Positions 8,111 to 17,075 of a stretch of DNA of 17,493 nucleotides are shown one piece after another. How positions within the stretch are numbered: position 1 is the stretch's first letter; each line of letters opens with the position of its first letter. This DNA is from Bacteroidota bacterium (GTDB lineage Bacteria > Bacteroidota > Bacteroidia > Cytophagales > Cyclobacteriaceae). A program made the translations under genes and the position numbers. Under the pieces are notes generated by a model. That model saw only the letters and a list, made by a program, of their open reading frames with translations. It was not told the origin of the DNA and made no database searches. The stretch covers positions 1 to 17,493 of the forward strand of contig JAEZEH010000101.1 in the NCBI GenBank assembly GCA_023417785.1, read 5' to 3'.

Positions 8111-8113
8111 TTG

Positions 8114-8127
8114 TTGCAATTCCAACC
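8114..8127 (+). promoter_or_regulatory. Shared near-palindrome upstream of the SusR-like gene (candidate autoregulatory site)
   Basis: TTGCAATTCCAACC is the partner of the motif at 6263-6276 upstream of susC (12 of 14 bases identical). It lies ~50 bases upstream of the regulator start, within the longer inverted repeat GGTTG...CAACC (8109-8127). If real, it would point to one regulator controlling both its own gene and susC. Confidence 0.3.
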
Positions 8128-8195
8128 TTAGCGGGGTTATATTCAGTGGAAACACCGTTGTCGGACCAAGTTACGTTACCTATAAACGGAATAGA

Positions 8196-10088
8196 TTAGG
8201 GTTGGACAACAAGACGCTTTACTGCTGTTTCATATCCCCAAATCTTCATTTTCAACGTATAAATACCCGGCGGGATGTCCGATAGGTCAAGCAGGGTATC
8301 CACCGAGTCAGCCGAAAAAACTTTGACAAGACCGCCAACGGCATTTCGTAATTCTACCGTTGCTGCGCGACTTTGGTTAGGATTATTCCTTAACTCGAGA
8401 CGGCACCACTCTCCTGCAGGATTCGGGAATACCGTGATTTCGTCATTGCGCTGTTTTTCCACTCCAACGACAGCGTCGACACTGACCAGCGCAACATCTG
8501 ACTCGATGGTAGCACAATCGTTGGTCACCCTGCAAAGATAGGACCCTTTTGCCGCGCTTGTTGCCTGAAGAATGGTATAGGAGGTTGACGTGGCGCCGAC
8601 TATCGTTATACCATCTTTTAACCATTGATACGACAAGTTGGCTCCGGCGGCAGAAACGGTAAGCGTGAAGTCGTCGCCTTCAGCAAGGACACCTCCAATT
8701 GGATGTTCAGTAATTACGGGGCCTTCGCAGTCTTGTGGCGTGTAGACGTACAGTTCATTTCCCAATGGCCCATCCGCGGCGAGGAAGACCTTGTCTGCGA
8801 ATGCCGTGAGCTGCGAAACACCATTCTGTATCCCAGGCGCAAAATCCACCACCATTTTCGTTCCCAGGGTAGTTCCATCAGATTCCCACAATTCGTTTCC
8901 GTGGTCGCCATCATTGCCAATAAAATATAATTTTTGGTCCAGCTCATAAAACCCGCCGCTGATACCAAGAAACGCCATGACCTCCGTAGTTCCATCCGAT
9001 GTACCGTCACTTCTCCATAGCCCCAGCCCCGCCTCTTCATCTTCGGCCACAAAATAAATGTAATCATTGAATACCGTCATCATTCCAATAAGACCATTGT
9101 CCGGATCTGAACCAGGATAAAAATCTTTGACGAGATTTGTTCCGGCACCTGTACCATCCGTTTTCCACAGCGCGTCACCATGCACCGGGTCGTACGCATT
9201 GAAGTAAAGGTTGGTTTTATAAACAATGCCGTGAAAATCGATTGTCTTCGGTTGCCCTCCGCCAAACTCGTCCTCGTTAATGTTACGGACCATACTTGCA
9301 CCAGATGCATCCCCCTTGAACAATTCGAAGCCATCCGTGCCCGGCCCCTGAGCGAAAAAGAATACATAGCCGTTGAATGCGACTCCCCCACCGGATCCGA
9401 TGTCCAGTTCCGGATCTACCAATGAAGTACCGGCTTCTGTGCCATCGGTTACCCAAAGTTGAGAAACAGAGGAAGAGCCGTCCCGGGCCTCAAAAAGAAT
9501 ATAGTCAGGACCAATAAGGGGCTGTCCGAGTGCTGCACCGCCCGGACCGGGTACAATCTCCTTAATAAGGCTGACTGTATTGCCATTATCAACTTTCCAC
9601 CACTCCACATCGCCCGGAATGGGGTTGGCCTGAAAGATCAGCCGATTGTTGACCACGGTGGGATAGAAAATGTGATTGCTATTTGGGCCAGGCCGCATAT
9701 CGTCCACTAGTTCAGTAAGGGTACCGTTGGATGACCAAAGCTCAGTACCATTTACGCCATCATTGCCGAGGAAATAGAGCTTACCGTTATGTACAACCAT
9801 TGGCGATGACACGGAAACCCCGCTATTATTTCCCGGATTGATATCGGACACCATATGCGTGCCCGCCGTAGTCCCGTTGGTAGTCCACAGTTCAAAACCA
9901 TGTTCACCGTCATTGGCCAGAAAAAACAGCTGGCCTCCGGATGAAATAAATCGATTTGGAAACCCTCCGGCGCTACCGGAATTGATGTCACGCACCAGTG
10001 AAAATTGTGACGCGCCTTCATACCAACCGAATGAAAGGATTGCGGCAAAAAGGAAGGTATGCCTCGGCCAACTTAAAGGCTTTCGCAT
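8196..10088 (-). CDS. Secreted ELWxxDGT-repeat protein with Ig-like domain and type IX sorting tail
   Basis: From ATG 10088 this is 630 residues: a signal peptide (~1-27, cleavage near YEGASQ) and about nine units of ~43-51 residues (~30-450). Each unit is built around ELWxTDGTxxGTxxVxDIxPG, e.g. ELWESDGTTLGTKMVVDF and ALWKTDGTGAGTNLVKDF. An Ig-like domain follows (~455-538, LSYQWLKDG, GSYLCRV), then a C-terminal type IX secretion sorting domain (~550-630, EITVFPNPAGEW, GIYTLKM). Units three (EWWKVDNGN) and five (ELFKGDASG) are degenerate. The repeat probably forms a beta-propeller; its ligand is unknown to me. An in-frame ATG at 10127 would add 13 residues before the signal peptide and overlap the preceding lipoprotein gene, so I prefer 10088, 22 bases after that gene. 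The two likely form an operon. Surface adhesion or binding is a guess. Confidence 0.85.
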   Translation of the reverse strand: MRKPLSWPRHTFLFAAILSFGWYEGASQFSLVRDINSGSAGGFPNRFISSGGQLFFLANDGEHGFELWTTNGTTAGTHMVSDINPGNNSGVSVSSPMVVHNGKLYFLGNDGVNGTELWSSNGTLTELVDDMRPGPNSNHIFYPTVVNNRLIFQANPIPGDVEWWKVDNGNTVSLIKEIVPGPGGAALGQPLIGPDYILFEARDGSSSVSQLWVTDGTEAGTSLVDPELDIGSGGGVAFNGYVFFFAQGPGTDGFELFKGDASGASMVRNINEDEFGGGQPKTIDFHGIVYKTNLYFNAYDPVHGDALWKTDGTGAGTNLVKDFYPGSDPDNGLIGMMTVFNDYIYFVAEDEEAGLGLWRSDGTSDGTTEVMAFLGISGGFYELDQKLYFIGNDGDHGNELWESDGTTLGTKMVVDFAPGIQNGVSQLTAFADKVFLAADGPLGNELYVYTPQDCEGPVITEHPIGGVLAEGDDFTLTVSAAGANLSYQWLKDGITIVGATSTSYTILQATSAAKGSYLCRVTNDCATIESDVALVSVDAVVGVEKQRNDEITVFPNPAGEWCRLELRNNPNQSRAATVELRNAVGGLVKVFSADSVDTLLDLSDIPPGIYTLKMKIWGYETAVKRLVVQP

Positions 10089-10110
10089 CGTGTTTTTGAT
10101 AGGGATTGCA

Positions 10111-10575
10111 CTAATCACCGAATTCAAAATCTACGTCGATAAACTGATCTGAGATCTTCGTAGTGGCATCTGCGGTGATTATGGCGACACGGATCTGGTC
10201 GACGGTTACGGGCGGCTCGTTGGTGTCCTTAACTGAGAAATGGACGGTCCGGGTTCCAGTTTCTGTAAACAACGGTGAAGCTCCATAGATATACCCCGGG
10301 GTAAGGGAACCATTGGTATACGGTTGCACAAAAATGCGGACCCCTTCCTTTTCTACAATCGTATAGGTATATGAGACGACCACACGATCATTCGAACCAG
10401 TATTGTAGAACTTCAGGGTGGCCGGTGACTCGGGTGAAATGTCGGTTACCGTAACTTTGGAAACGTTGGCCTTGGGATCTTCATCTTTACTGCATGCCGA
10501 CAGGAAGATTCCACTGATAATAACTACAAGGATTGCCTGGATCCCTGAAGACGTTTTAGATACAACATTTTTCAT
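10111..10575 (-). CDS. Small lipoprotein of unknown function
   Basis: I do not recognise the family. The 154-residue product has a clear lipoprotein signal (hydrophobic ~13-25, FLSAC, Cys28) followed by SKDEDP, an acidic run of the kind linked to export to the outer face of the outer membrane. The remaining ~120 residues are rich in beta-type sequence (VSKVTVTDISP, DRVVVSYTYTIVEKEGV, TRTVHFSVKD, DQIRVAIITAD) and look like one Ig-like beta-sandwich ending FEFGD. It has no cysteine after the lipobox and no catalytic motif. It lies 22 bases before the ELWxxDGT gene and 126 bases after the hybrid regulator gene, so it is probably the first gene of a two-gene operon. It may be a membrane partner or anchor of the secreted repeat protein; that is inference only. 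Confidence 0.8.
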   Translation of the reverse strand: MKNVVSKTSSGIQAILVVIISGIFLSACSKDEDPKANVSKVTVTDISPESPATLKFYNTGSNDRVVVSYTYTIVEKEGVRIFVQPYTNGSLTPGYIYGASPLFTETGTRTVHFSVKDTNEPPVTVDQIRVAIITADATTKISDQFIDVDFEFGD

Positions 10576-10701
10576 TAACTTTTTTCATACAAAACTCCCG
10601 TAATTGGTTGTTTTGATGGACCACGTTTATCCCAAAAATCAAAAACATTGTAACAAAATCCGTGATTTGCTGTGACGCGATTCTCCTTTCCAAACGCGTA
10701 T

Positions 10702-13700
10702 TCACATTTCAGAATGCCTGGCGAGAAATTCTGTTGGTGTGAAACCAAACTGTTTTTTAAAACATTTTGCAAAGTACGAAACGTCCGAGAAGCCTGTCTG
10801 GTAACAAACGTCCGTGACATTACCAGCGCGGTTCAACAATAAGTCCTTCGCACGGATCAGACGTTGAATTCGAACGAACTCGCCTGTGGCGTGGCCAGTA
10901 AGGGCTTTGATTTTACGATGAAGCTGCATCCGGCTCATAGCAATTTCCTTTTGGAAATCCTGAGTTGAGAATGCTGAATCGCTCATATGCGCCTCAACTA
11001 TGGTCATGATTCTTTGCAGAAAAATTTCGTCGGTAGACGTTATGGCAACATCGGTTGGTTTGAGAATAACGGACCGGCTGAATCGATTCCGCAGCTCGCG
11101 CCGGGAAACGATCATATTGCGAACCCTGATTTGCAACTCGCTCGCATGAAATGGTTTGGTGATGTAATCGTCTGCACCTGTTTGTAAGCCATCAAGGCGG
11201 CTTTGAATATCAGCCCGGGCGGTAAGCAGGAAAACGGGGATATGACTTGTCTTCTCGTCAGCTTTCAATTTTTGGCAAAGTTCAACGCCATCAATTTCCG
11301 GCATCATTATATCGCTGATAACAAGATCGGGAATCAAACGGTGTGCTAGTTTAAGAGCCTCCCGGCCATCACACGCATGCTCAACCTTGTACTCGCGTAG
11401 ATGATCAGCTATAAACTGACGCAGATCTGCATTGTCCTCGGCGACAAGCACAATAGGTCGATCTTCCGGAACGTCGGTTTTTTCAGCATGATCTGCTCTC
11501 AACGCCGGCTCCCTTCTTAACACACTTCCATTACCGGGTTTTCCTCTGGATAATTCCTCCTCGGTAAAGGCACCTTTGTTGACCGGAATAGTAAGTTGAA
11601 AAGTACATCCTTCGCCACCCGTATTGACTACTACTACCGTCCCGCGGTGCAACTCGGCCAGTTCGCGGGTTAAAGCCAGACCGATGCCTGCACCCTCTTT
11701 CGTGGCTATAGCCGGATTGTCTATTCGATAGAACCTTTCAAATACTTTCGAAACAAACTCCGGTGGAATTCCGGGGCCGGTGTCAGAAACTGTGATACAA
11801 CACAAGTTGCCGTCACGGGTGGCGACAAAGGTAACGGTACCTCCTGCCGGAGTAAACTTGAGTGCATTGGACAACAGGTTTGAAACCATTTTTTCAAGTT
11901 TATCCACATCGAAGAACGATATTTCATCGTCACCGGTAATATCGACATCAAGGGCAATATTTCGCTGCGATGCCAGAGAAGTAAAACCAGCGGCAAAAGC
12001 GCGGAGGTATCGGCCAATATTGCCAGGTGATATTGCCAACGTGAGTACCCTGGCTTCAAGCCGGGACAGGTCCAGCAGCTGATTTATCAGCGTTTGAAGC
12101 CGTTGCGTATTTCGTTGCATTACGGCAATTCTATACGCATCCTTAGTTGAGGCGTTGTCCTGATTACTATCTTCAAGAAGCCCCATGATTAGAGACAACG
12201 GCGTGCGAAACTCATGTGAAATGTTTGTAAAAAACCGGGACTTTGCTTTATCAAGCTCTTTCAGCCTGACGGCCTGATCTTCGAGCAGATGGGCTTGCTC
12301 CCGGACCTCCCGTGTTCGCTCTTGCACAATTCTCTCAAGGGTCTTCTTCTCTTTACGAATAGATCTAAGTCTGATCTGAACGAGACCGCCAACCAGAGCA
12401 AATGCCAGCGTTGCGTATACCAGGTATGCCCACCAACTCCGAAACCATGGCGGTGATATGCTGAATGCATATGCCGCGGGAGCACTCTCGCCACCATAGA
12501 TATCGCGGCTTTTTACTCTGAAGATGTATCGGCCTTCGGGAAGTCCGGTATAATTCTTATACGTTTCTTTAGTCCAGCCAGACCAGGAGCGGTCAAAACC
12601 TTCAAGCTGGTATTGGTAGGCGTTATCGCTATGATTATCATACGCAGCCGCGGCATAGTCGAAGCGCAATGAATTATTTTCAAATGGAAACTCCAGATTC
12701 TGGAGAGGTTGTCCGCCGCCTTTGTACAAGATGGAATCATTCGAAAAGCTTATTCTGTTAAAACCAAGCTGATGCGGCGTAGTGCTTGTCGACTGAGACC
12801 TGGACAAATCCATTCTTATCAAGCCATCGTGGCCACCCCACCAGGCGATATCACCTTCTTCAAACACTACTCTGAATTTGTATCCTTTCAGGCGTTCGAA
12901 GCTTACTGGTCGATATGAAAAGGAATTGTTTTGATGTCTGGTTACAATCAGTCGTTCATTAGAATCACTGATCTGAACCCAGAAACGGCCATCGACTTCA
13001 TCCGTTATCGGATACGCGGATAACGTATCTAGCCCGATGCTTTGCGCGAAAGTGTTGTGTGGTATCAGTTTTTCACTCGATTCATCAAATCGGTAGACCT
13101 GATTCGGCAGCCCGTTGCGCCTCACAAAAAAGAGTTCCTCATTACCAATTAAGTGACTTGTGGTAAACCCAATCGTAACGCCAACGTCTTCTCCAAACTG
13201 TACTATCCGGGGATCTGTGAAGTACTCCTTCCTTCCATTTATAATAGGATACTTCAATAACAGAAAACCATCCGAGTAGGTTAAAAGCCAAATATCGCCA
13301 TTGGCTCTTTCACGGCATTCCCAAACTTCGGCCCTGACTCCAGGTATTCTGCCCCAGTCTTCCCATTTCTCATTCACTCTTTTCAGGATACTCACACCGT
13401 CGGTCAACGCACAAAACATTATATCGGGATTTGTCTTGCCTTGAACAACGGAATTTTGCGTGTACGTATTCAATTTGGTGAACGTGCCGTTCTCAAAAAT
13501 AAACGTGCCCTGGTCTGTGTTCAGAATGATCGACTGACCAAGATTTGTCATTCCCCAAATTCCGGTGTTCAGCGCACTTAAGCGTTCGAACGATGCAGGT
13601 GAATCCGGGAGCGACAAGGGTTTTAGTCGATATAAACCGTCGGTGGTTGCTGCGTACAATTCACCCTTATGACGCGTTATGGCGTTTACCGATCCGGAAA

Positions 13701-14733
13701 TACTTGATTCAAGAAAATGTGTTATCGGTTTGTCAATCTCCACCCGGTTTATTCCTTTGGCCGTTGTGATCCAAAGCGCACCTGATGCATCAAGTCCTAT
13801 ATTATAAATAGAATTATCACCGAGCCCTGTCTTTTTGTTTAAAACAGATTTCACGTTACCCTGACGATCAATGATGAATGCTCCACCCATCAACGTTCCA
13901 AGGCAGATAGAGTTATCAGGCAAAACCTTCGCGCAATAAACAAGACTCTTCATCAGGAAGTCGTCAATTTGAGTTTTGAATGGAATGATCCTGTTTTCAC
14001 TGTACAGGAAAAATCCGTCGCGGGTGGTGACGATTAGTTTAAATTCGTCGTCGAAGGATATTATTTCCCTAACCGCCTTGTTCTTGAAAAAATCGCCCCC
14101 CGGCAAGAGCACGATTGCACTATCCTTAAACACGCCCAATCCGACACTTTGTTCGAAAACATAGTATGAGCTATCCGAAATAAATGACATCCGGTATTCC
14201 GGATCCCGTGACCATGGGATGACTACGAATTTATCGTCGCGCCAGATAAGTATTGATGTTTCCGTCTGAAATAAAATGGCATCATCATAGGCGTATGTCC
14301 GATGTGTGTTTCCAAATCTTCTGCTCTCGGGAGGAAGGCGTTCTACGAGAGAAACAAAGACGCTGCTGCCGAGTGAATCCTGGCCGACATAACCAACCTC
14401 GTTATATGCGCCTATGAAAACTTTCCCGTTGGCGCCCAGAGCCAGTGAGCGAACAACCCCCATGTTTCTAAGCGGGAGAAAACTCCAGCGGACGCCATCA
14501 AAGCGAAGAATGCCATCACTGCCTCCAAATACCATTGCGCCTGAAGTTTCCTGTGCTACGGCCCAGACCTGAGGAAAATTATTGTATTCACGCGGAGAGT
14601 AATAGCGCACCAGATGAGAACCCTGTTCCTTGTCCTTGTCGAAAGATTGAGCCCGTCCGTGAGAAGGGTAAAACAGGCACAAAACCCCCAGCACGCAATA
14701 GGAAACGACCTTTATGTTGAACAGTCTGCCCAT
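10702..14733 (-). CDS. Hybrid two-component system regulator (sensor, histidine kinase, receiver and AraC-type HTH in one chain)
   Basis: This 1343-residue protein has a signal peptide (~1-29) and a periplasmic sensor of two-propeller type (~45-650; blade-like motifs such as SGAMVFGGSDGILRFDG and SGALWITTAKGINRVE). A Y_Y_Y domain (~685-760, YQYQLEGFDRSWSGW, GRYIFRVKSRD) and one membrane segment (~767-788) follow. The kinase has HisKA with His840 in NISHEFRTP, and an ATPase with N box NLLSNALKFTP, DTGPGIP and GAGIGLAL. The receiver (~1093-1210) has acidic E1099/D1100, phospho-acceptor Asp1141 in ISDIMMPE, and Lys1193. An AraC-type HTH (~1240-1340, TDVCYQTGFSDVSYFAKCFKKQFG) ends the chain. All catalytic residues are present, so it should be active. 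In Bacteroidota such proteins usually activate a nearby glycan locus by binding a saccharide in the periplasm. Here the nearest candidates are the lipoprotein/ELWxxDGT pair just downstream; the sus operon has its own regulator. Confidence 0.95.
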   Translation of the reverse strand: MGRLFNIKVVSYCVLGVLCLFYPSHGRAQSFDKDKEQGSHLVRYYSPREYNNFPQVWAVAQETSGAMVFGGSDGILRFDGVRWSFLPLRNMGVVRSLALGANGKVFIGAYNEVGYVGQDSLGSSVFVSLVERLPPESRRFGNTHRTYAYDDAILFQTETSILIWRDDKFVVIPWSRDPEYRMSFISDSSYYVFEQSVGLGVFKDSAIVLLPGGDFFKNKAVREIISFDDEFKLIVTTRDGFFLYSENRIIPFKTQIDDFLMKSLVYCAKVLPDNSICLGTLMGGAFIIDRQGNVKSVLNKKTGLGDNSIYNIGLDASGALWITTAKGINRVEIDKPITHFLESSISGSVNAITRHKGELYAATTDGLYRLKPLSLPDSPASFERLSALNTGIWGMTNLGQSIILNTDQGTFIFENGTFTKLNTYTQNSVVQGKTNPDIMFCALTDGVSILKRVNEKWEDWGRIPGVRAEVWECRERANGDIWLLTYSDGFLLLKYPIINGRKEYFTDPRIVQFGEDVGVTIGFTTSHLIGNEELFFVRRNGLPNQVYRFDESSEKLIPHNTFAQSIGLDTLSAYPITDEVDGRFWVQISDSNERLIVTRHQNNSFSYRPVSFERLKGYKFRVVFEEGDIAWWGGHDGLIRMDLSRSQSTSTTPHQLGFNRISFSNDSILYKGGGQPLQNLEFPFENNSLRFDYAAAAYDNHSDNAYQYQLEGFDRSWSGWTKETYKNYTGLPEGRYIFRVKSRDIYGGESAPAAYAFSISPPWFRSWWAYLVYATLAFALVGGLVQIRLRSIRKEKKTLERIVQERTREVREQAHLLEDQAVRLKELDKAKSRFFTNISHEFRTPLSLIMGLLEDSNQDNASTKDAYRIAVMQRNTQRLQTLINQLLDLSRLEARVLTLAISPGNIGRYLRAFAAGFTSLASQRNIALDVDITGDDEISFFDVDKLEKMVSNLLSNALKFTPAGGTVTFVATRDGNLCCITVSDTGPGIPPEFVSKVFERFYRIDNPAIATKEGAGIGLALTRELAELHRGTVVVVNTGGEGCTFQLTIPVNKGAFTEEELSRGKPGNGSVLRREPALRADHAEKTDVPEDRPIVLVAEDNADLRQFIADHLREYKVEHACDGREALKLAHRLIPDLVISDIMMPEIDGVELCQKLKADEKTSHIPVFLLTARADIQSRLDGLQTGADDYITKPFHASELQIRVRNMIVSRRELRNRFSRSVILKPTDVAITSTDEIFLQRIMTIVEAHMSDSAFSTQDFQKEIAMSRMQLHRKIKALTGHATGEFVRIQRLIRAKDLLLNRAGNVTDVCYQTGFSDVSYFAKCFKKQFGFTPTEFLARHSEM

Positions 14734-14873
14734 AGCTGGGGGATAGGAAATTCAAATTATCACTATTTTTCCATTGATTGAAGTAACATCGCAAAAACGT
14801 CGCCTATCGGTTTAGGTAAGTAAAGATTATATGCAAATTCTATTATGCATGATGCAAGACGAAGCTCGCCCTT
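14734..14873. other. Intergenic gap between the receptor gene and the hybrid regulator gene
   Basis: In these 140 AT-rich bases I find no convincing TAnnTTTG promoter element on the minus strand, no GC-rich stem followed by a T-tract, and no open frame of note. It must either contain the regulator promoter in a form I cannot recognise or be transcribed through from the receptor gene. Confidence 0.5.
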
Positions 14874-17075
14874 TCAAAGGGAAACGCCAAACGTCGCCGT
14901 GATGGATCGCCCATCGGATGGCCAGACACCTGGTCCGGGATAAAATTGCGGGCGTTTGGTAAAGTATTGCTTATCCATCACGTTTGCTATGTTGAGCCGA
15001 AACTGCATCGAGGAACCTATCCTCCAGGTGGTATTGATATCAACAATACCATAGGACGGGACAATACCAACGGCACCGCTCGCGGATGGCGTTTCCGTAT
15101 TAAGGGCATCTGCATACGTTTCAGCAGTGAAGCTATACAGGAACGAAATGCTACCGAATGGCAGTCGCACGTTGACACCATTTCGCGTAATAAGCTCCGG
15201 GACGCTTTCCACTCTATTGTCAGAAATATTCTCGTTCGTGTTACCTACTCGCAATGACGCGTCAATGTATCGGGCGTCCTGCCACGCTGTAGACGTGAAC
15301 ACTGAAACATTCAGCTTGTTAAAAGGAAGAAAGTATTCAAGAAATCCCTCCAGTCCGAGCGTCCTCGAATTACCAATGTTAGTCCGGCGATACAACGTAT
15401 TCCCCTGATTGTCGTTTTCCACCAACATCCCAAGTCGGTTGTTATAAAGCACCTGGAAGGCGCTGAAATCCCAGCGCAGTTTTCCTGACATCCCACGGTA
15501 ACCGAGTTCCATGTTGTAACCAGTGGCGTCACGCAGGTTATCGTCCACAGTTTCAAATGTATTTGCTGGTACAATGTCCTTCAGAATAACAGGTCGGTAC
15601 GCCTGCGCCCATCCGGCGTAAAGATTCTGATAAGGAGTCAGCTCGTATTGCGCATTGAGGCCCAATAAGACAAACTCATGGCTGATACTGGCAGGTAACT
15701 CATCCGTTGGGTATTTGAGTTTTCCAGTAAGATCGGATACTCCGTACTCCAACCGCATTCCCGGACTTACTGATAACGAATTACCAACCGCGAATTTGTT
15801 CTCCAGAAAAAATGCCACGTTGCGAGTGTTGAATTGCATATCTCTTCCCCACCCTGGTTCGGCGAGTGCCAAGTCAAAATCACTTCCCGAACTGCCAATA
15901 CCCTGTTGCCTTCGGTGCAGATTATTATGCATCACCTGAACACCGCCTGCGAGAACACCAGGTATCTTAAATAAATTATATTGGTGAAGGACGCGAAGTT
16001 CACTGGTATAACTGTTATACTGGTCGATATCCACCTGCCGCGGGGCGTACGTTAAGGTCACCGGATCGATTACGTCGGGGATGTCCGCCGGCCTGTCGAA
16101 CATTACGCTTTCACGGGTGCCAAGCACGGCCGAGGTAAGCCACTTAAACGTCGTATTGGTGTTAACGTTCCAAACCAATTCGATGGAGGGCACATAAATA
16201 TCAGGACTATAGTAATTGCGTGTACGCGTTGCCTGTCTGGGGTCTTGCGCAAACTGTTTGTCATTCAATGCACCGGCTAATTGGTGAATATATTTTGAAT
16301 GAGAGAGTTCTATCGCTATACTGACATTGCGTGTAGGCCGGTATTTGAAAAGAGCCGATTCAGCGTCGGCGACGGATTCACTGGAATTGCGATAACCCTG
16401 GGCGACACGCTTGTTTGCATATATATAATAGTCGACTTTACCGATTCGGCCACCAATCGCATTGTAGGTACTCAGCAATCCGAACGATCCGACGCTGTTT
16501 ATACTCTCGAAACTAAATCGACGCGTTGTGTCGGGGGTTTTGGTAACAAAATTCAGCATGCCGCCGAACTGTGCACCATACTGCAGTGATCCGGTGCCGC
16601 GCACAAGCTGAATCCGGTCAACGGCCTCCATGGGCATACTGAAGTGGCTCGCAGGGTAGCCGTACATATCGGAGTTCGTGATAGCATCATTTCTACGGAT
16701 ATTGAATTCCCAACCGCGATGGGGATCGAGCCCCCGTGTTGAAATGTTAATCTGATTTCCTGTCCCGTCCATATCATAGACGAACACGCCCGGAACCTTG
16801 GCAAAAATCTGTCGTGCACTTTTTTCAGCGACATTGGCGTCCAGGGAGCGAAGTGAAATCACTTCGTTTTTCTTGCCTGCCCAAATTCGTGTCCCCTCCA
16901 CCGGCGGAAGGCGCTCAATATTGAGCGCCTTCACGCTTCTTATGGTGATTTCCTGCAGTTCCATCGTCTTGATCGAGTCAGGGTCTGCCTGCGCATATCC
17001 GTTGAAATAAAGGCCGGAAAGAAATAGCAAACAAATGGCCGCCTTAATATGGCTTGGCACATTAGTCCGCCCCAT
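14874..17075 (-). CDS. FecA-like TonB-dependent outer-membrane receptor
   Basis: From ATG 17075 this is 733 residues, a normal receptor length. A signal peptide ends near GYAQA (~30), followed by a probable TonB box (MELQEITIRSVKA, ~38-50). The plug domain (~60-182) has FAKVPGVFVYDMDGTG, INISTRGLDPHRGWEFNIR and VDRIQLVRGTGSLQYGAQFG. The barrel occupies the rest (QLNIANVMDKQYFTKRP near the end). It has no carboxypeptidase-like domain and no SusD partner, so it is not a SusC. The plug resembles receptors annotated as ferric dicitrate (FecA-like), suggesting uptake of a metal chelate; the real substrate is unknown. There is no FecR-interacting N-terminal signalling domain. Its start overlaps the end of the haloperoxidase-like gene by 14 bases, implying translational coupling. 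GTG at 17078 is an alternative start one codon earlier. It ends TFGVSL, so it lacks the usual C-terminal aromatic residue. Confidence 0.9.
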   Translation of the reverse strand: MGRTNVPSHIKAAICLLFLSGLYFNGYAQADPDSIKTMELQEITIRSVKALNIERLPPVEGTRIWAGKKNEVISLRSLDANVAEKSARQIFAKVPGVFVYDMDGTGNQINISTRGLDPHRGWEFNIRRNDAITNSDMYGYPASHFSMPMEAVDRIQLVRGTGSLQYGAQFGGMLNFVTKTPDTTRRFSFESINSVGSFGLLSTYNAIGGRIGKVDYYIYANKRVAQGYRNSSESVADAESALFKYRPTRNVSIAIELSHSKYIHQLAGALNDKQFAQDPRQATRTRNYYSPDIYVPSIELVWNVNTNTTFKWLTSAVLGTRESVMFDRPADIPDVIDPVTLTYAPRQVDIDQYNSYTSELRVLHQYNLFKIPGVLAGGVQVMHNNLHRRQQGIGSSGSDFDLALAEPGWGRDMQFNTRNVAFFLENKFAVGNSLSVSPGMRLEYGVSDLTGKLKYPTDELPASISHEFVLLGLNAQYELTPYQNLYAGWAQAYRPVILKDIVPANTFETVDDNLRDATGYNMELGYRGMSGKLRWDFSAFQVLYNNRLGMLVENDNQGNTLYRRTNIGNSRTLGLEGFLEYFLPFNKLNVSVFTSTAWQDARYIDASLRVGNTNENISDNRVESVPELITRNGVNVRLPFGSISFLYSFTAETYADALNTETPSASGAVGIVPSYGIVDINTTWRIGSSMQFRLNIANVMDKQYFTKRPQFYPGPGVWPSDGRSITATFGVSL

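Noticed and set aside
10556..10588. A ten-residue leader peptide (MKKVNEKCCI) overlapping the lipoprotein start in another frame
   Set aside because: It is very short in an A-rich stretch where such frames arise by chance; there is no ribosome-binding site or attenuator structure.
14870..14882. Palindrome CCCTTTCAAAGGG as a terminator
   Set aside because: It overlaps the receptor stop codon, has a one-base centre that cannot form a loop without melting pairs, and has no T-tract after it.
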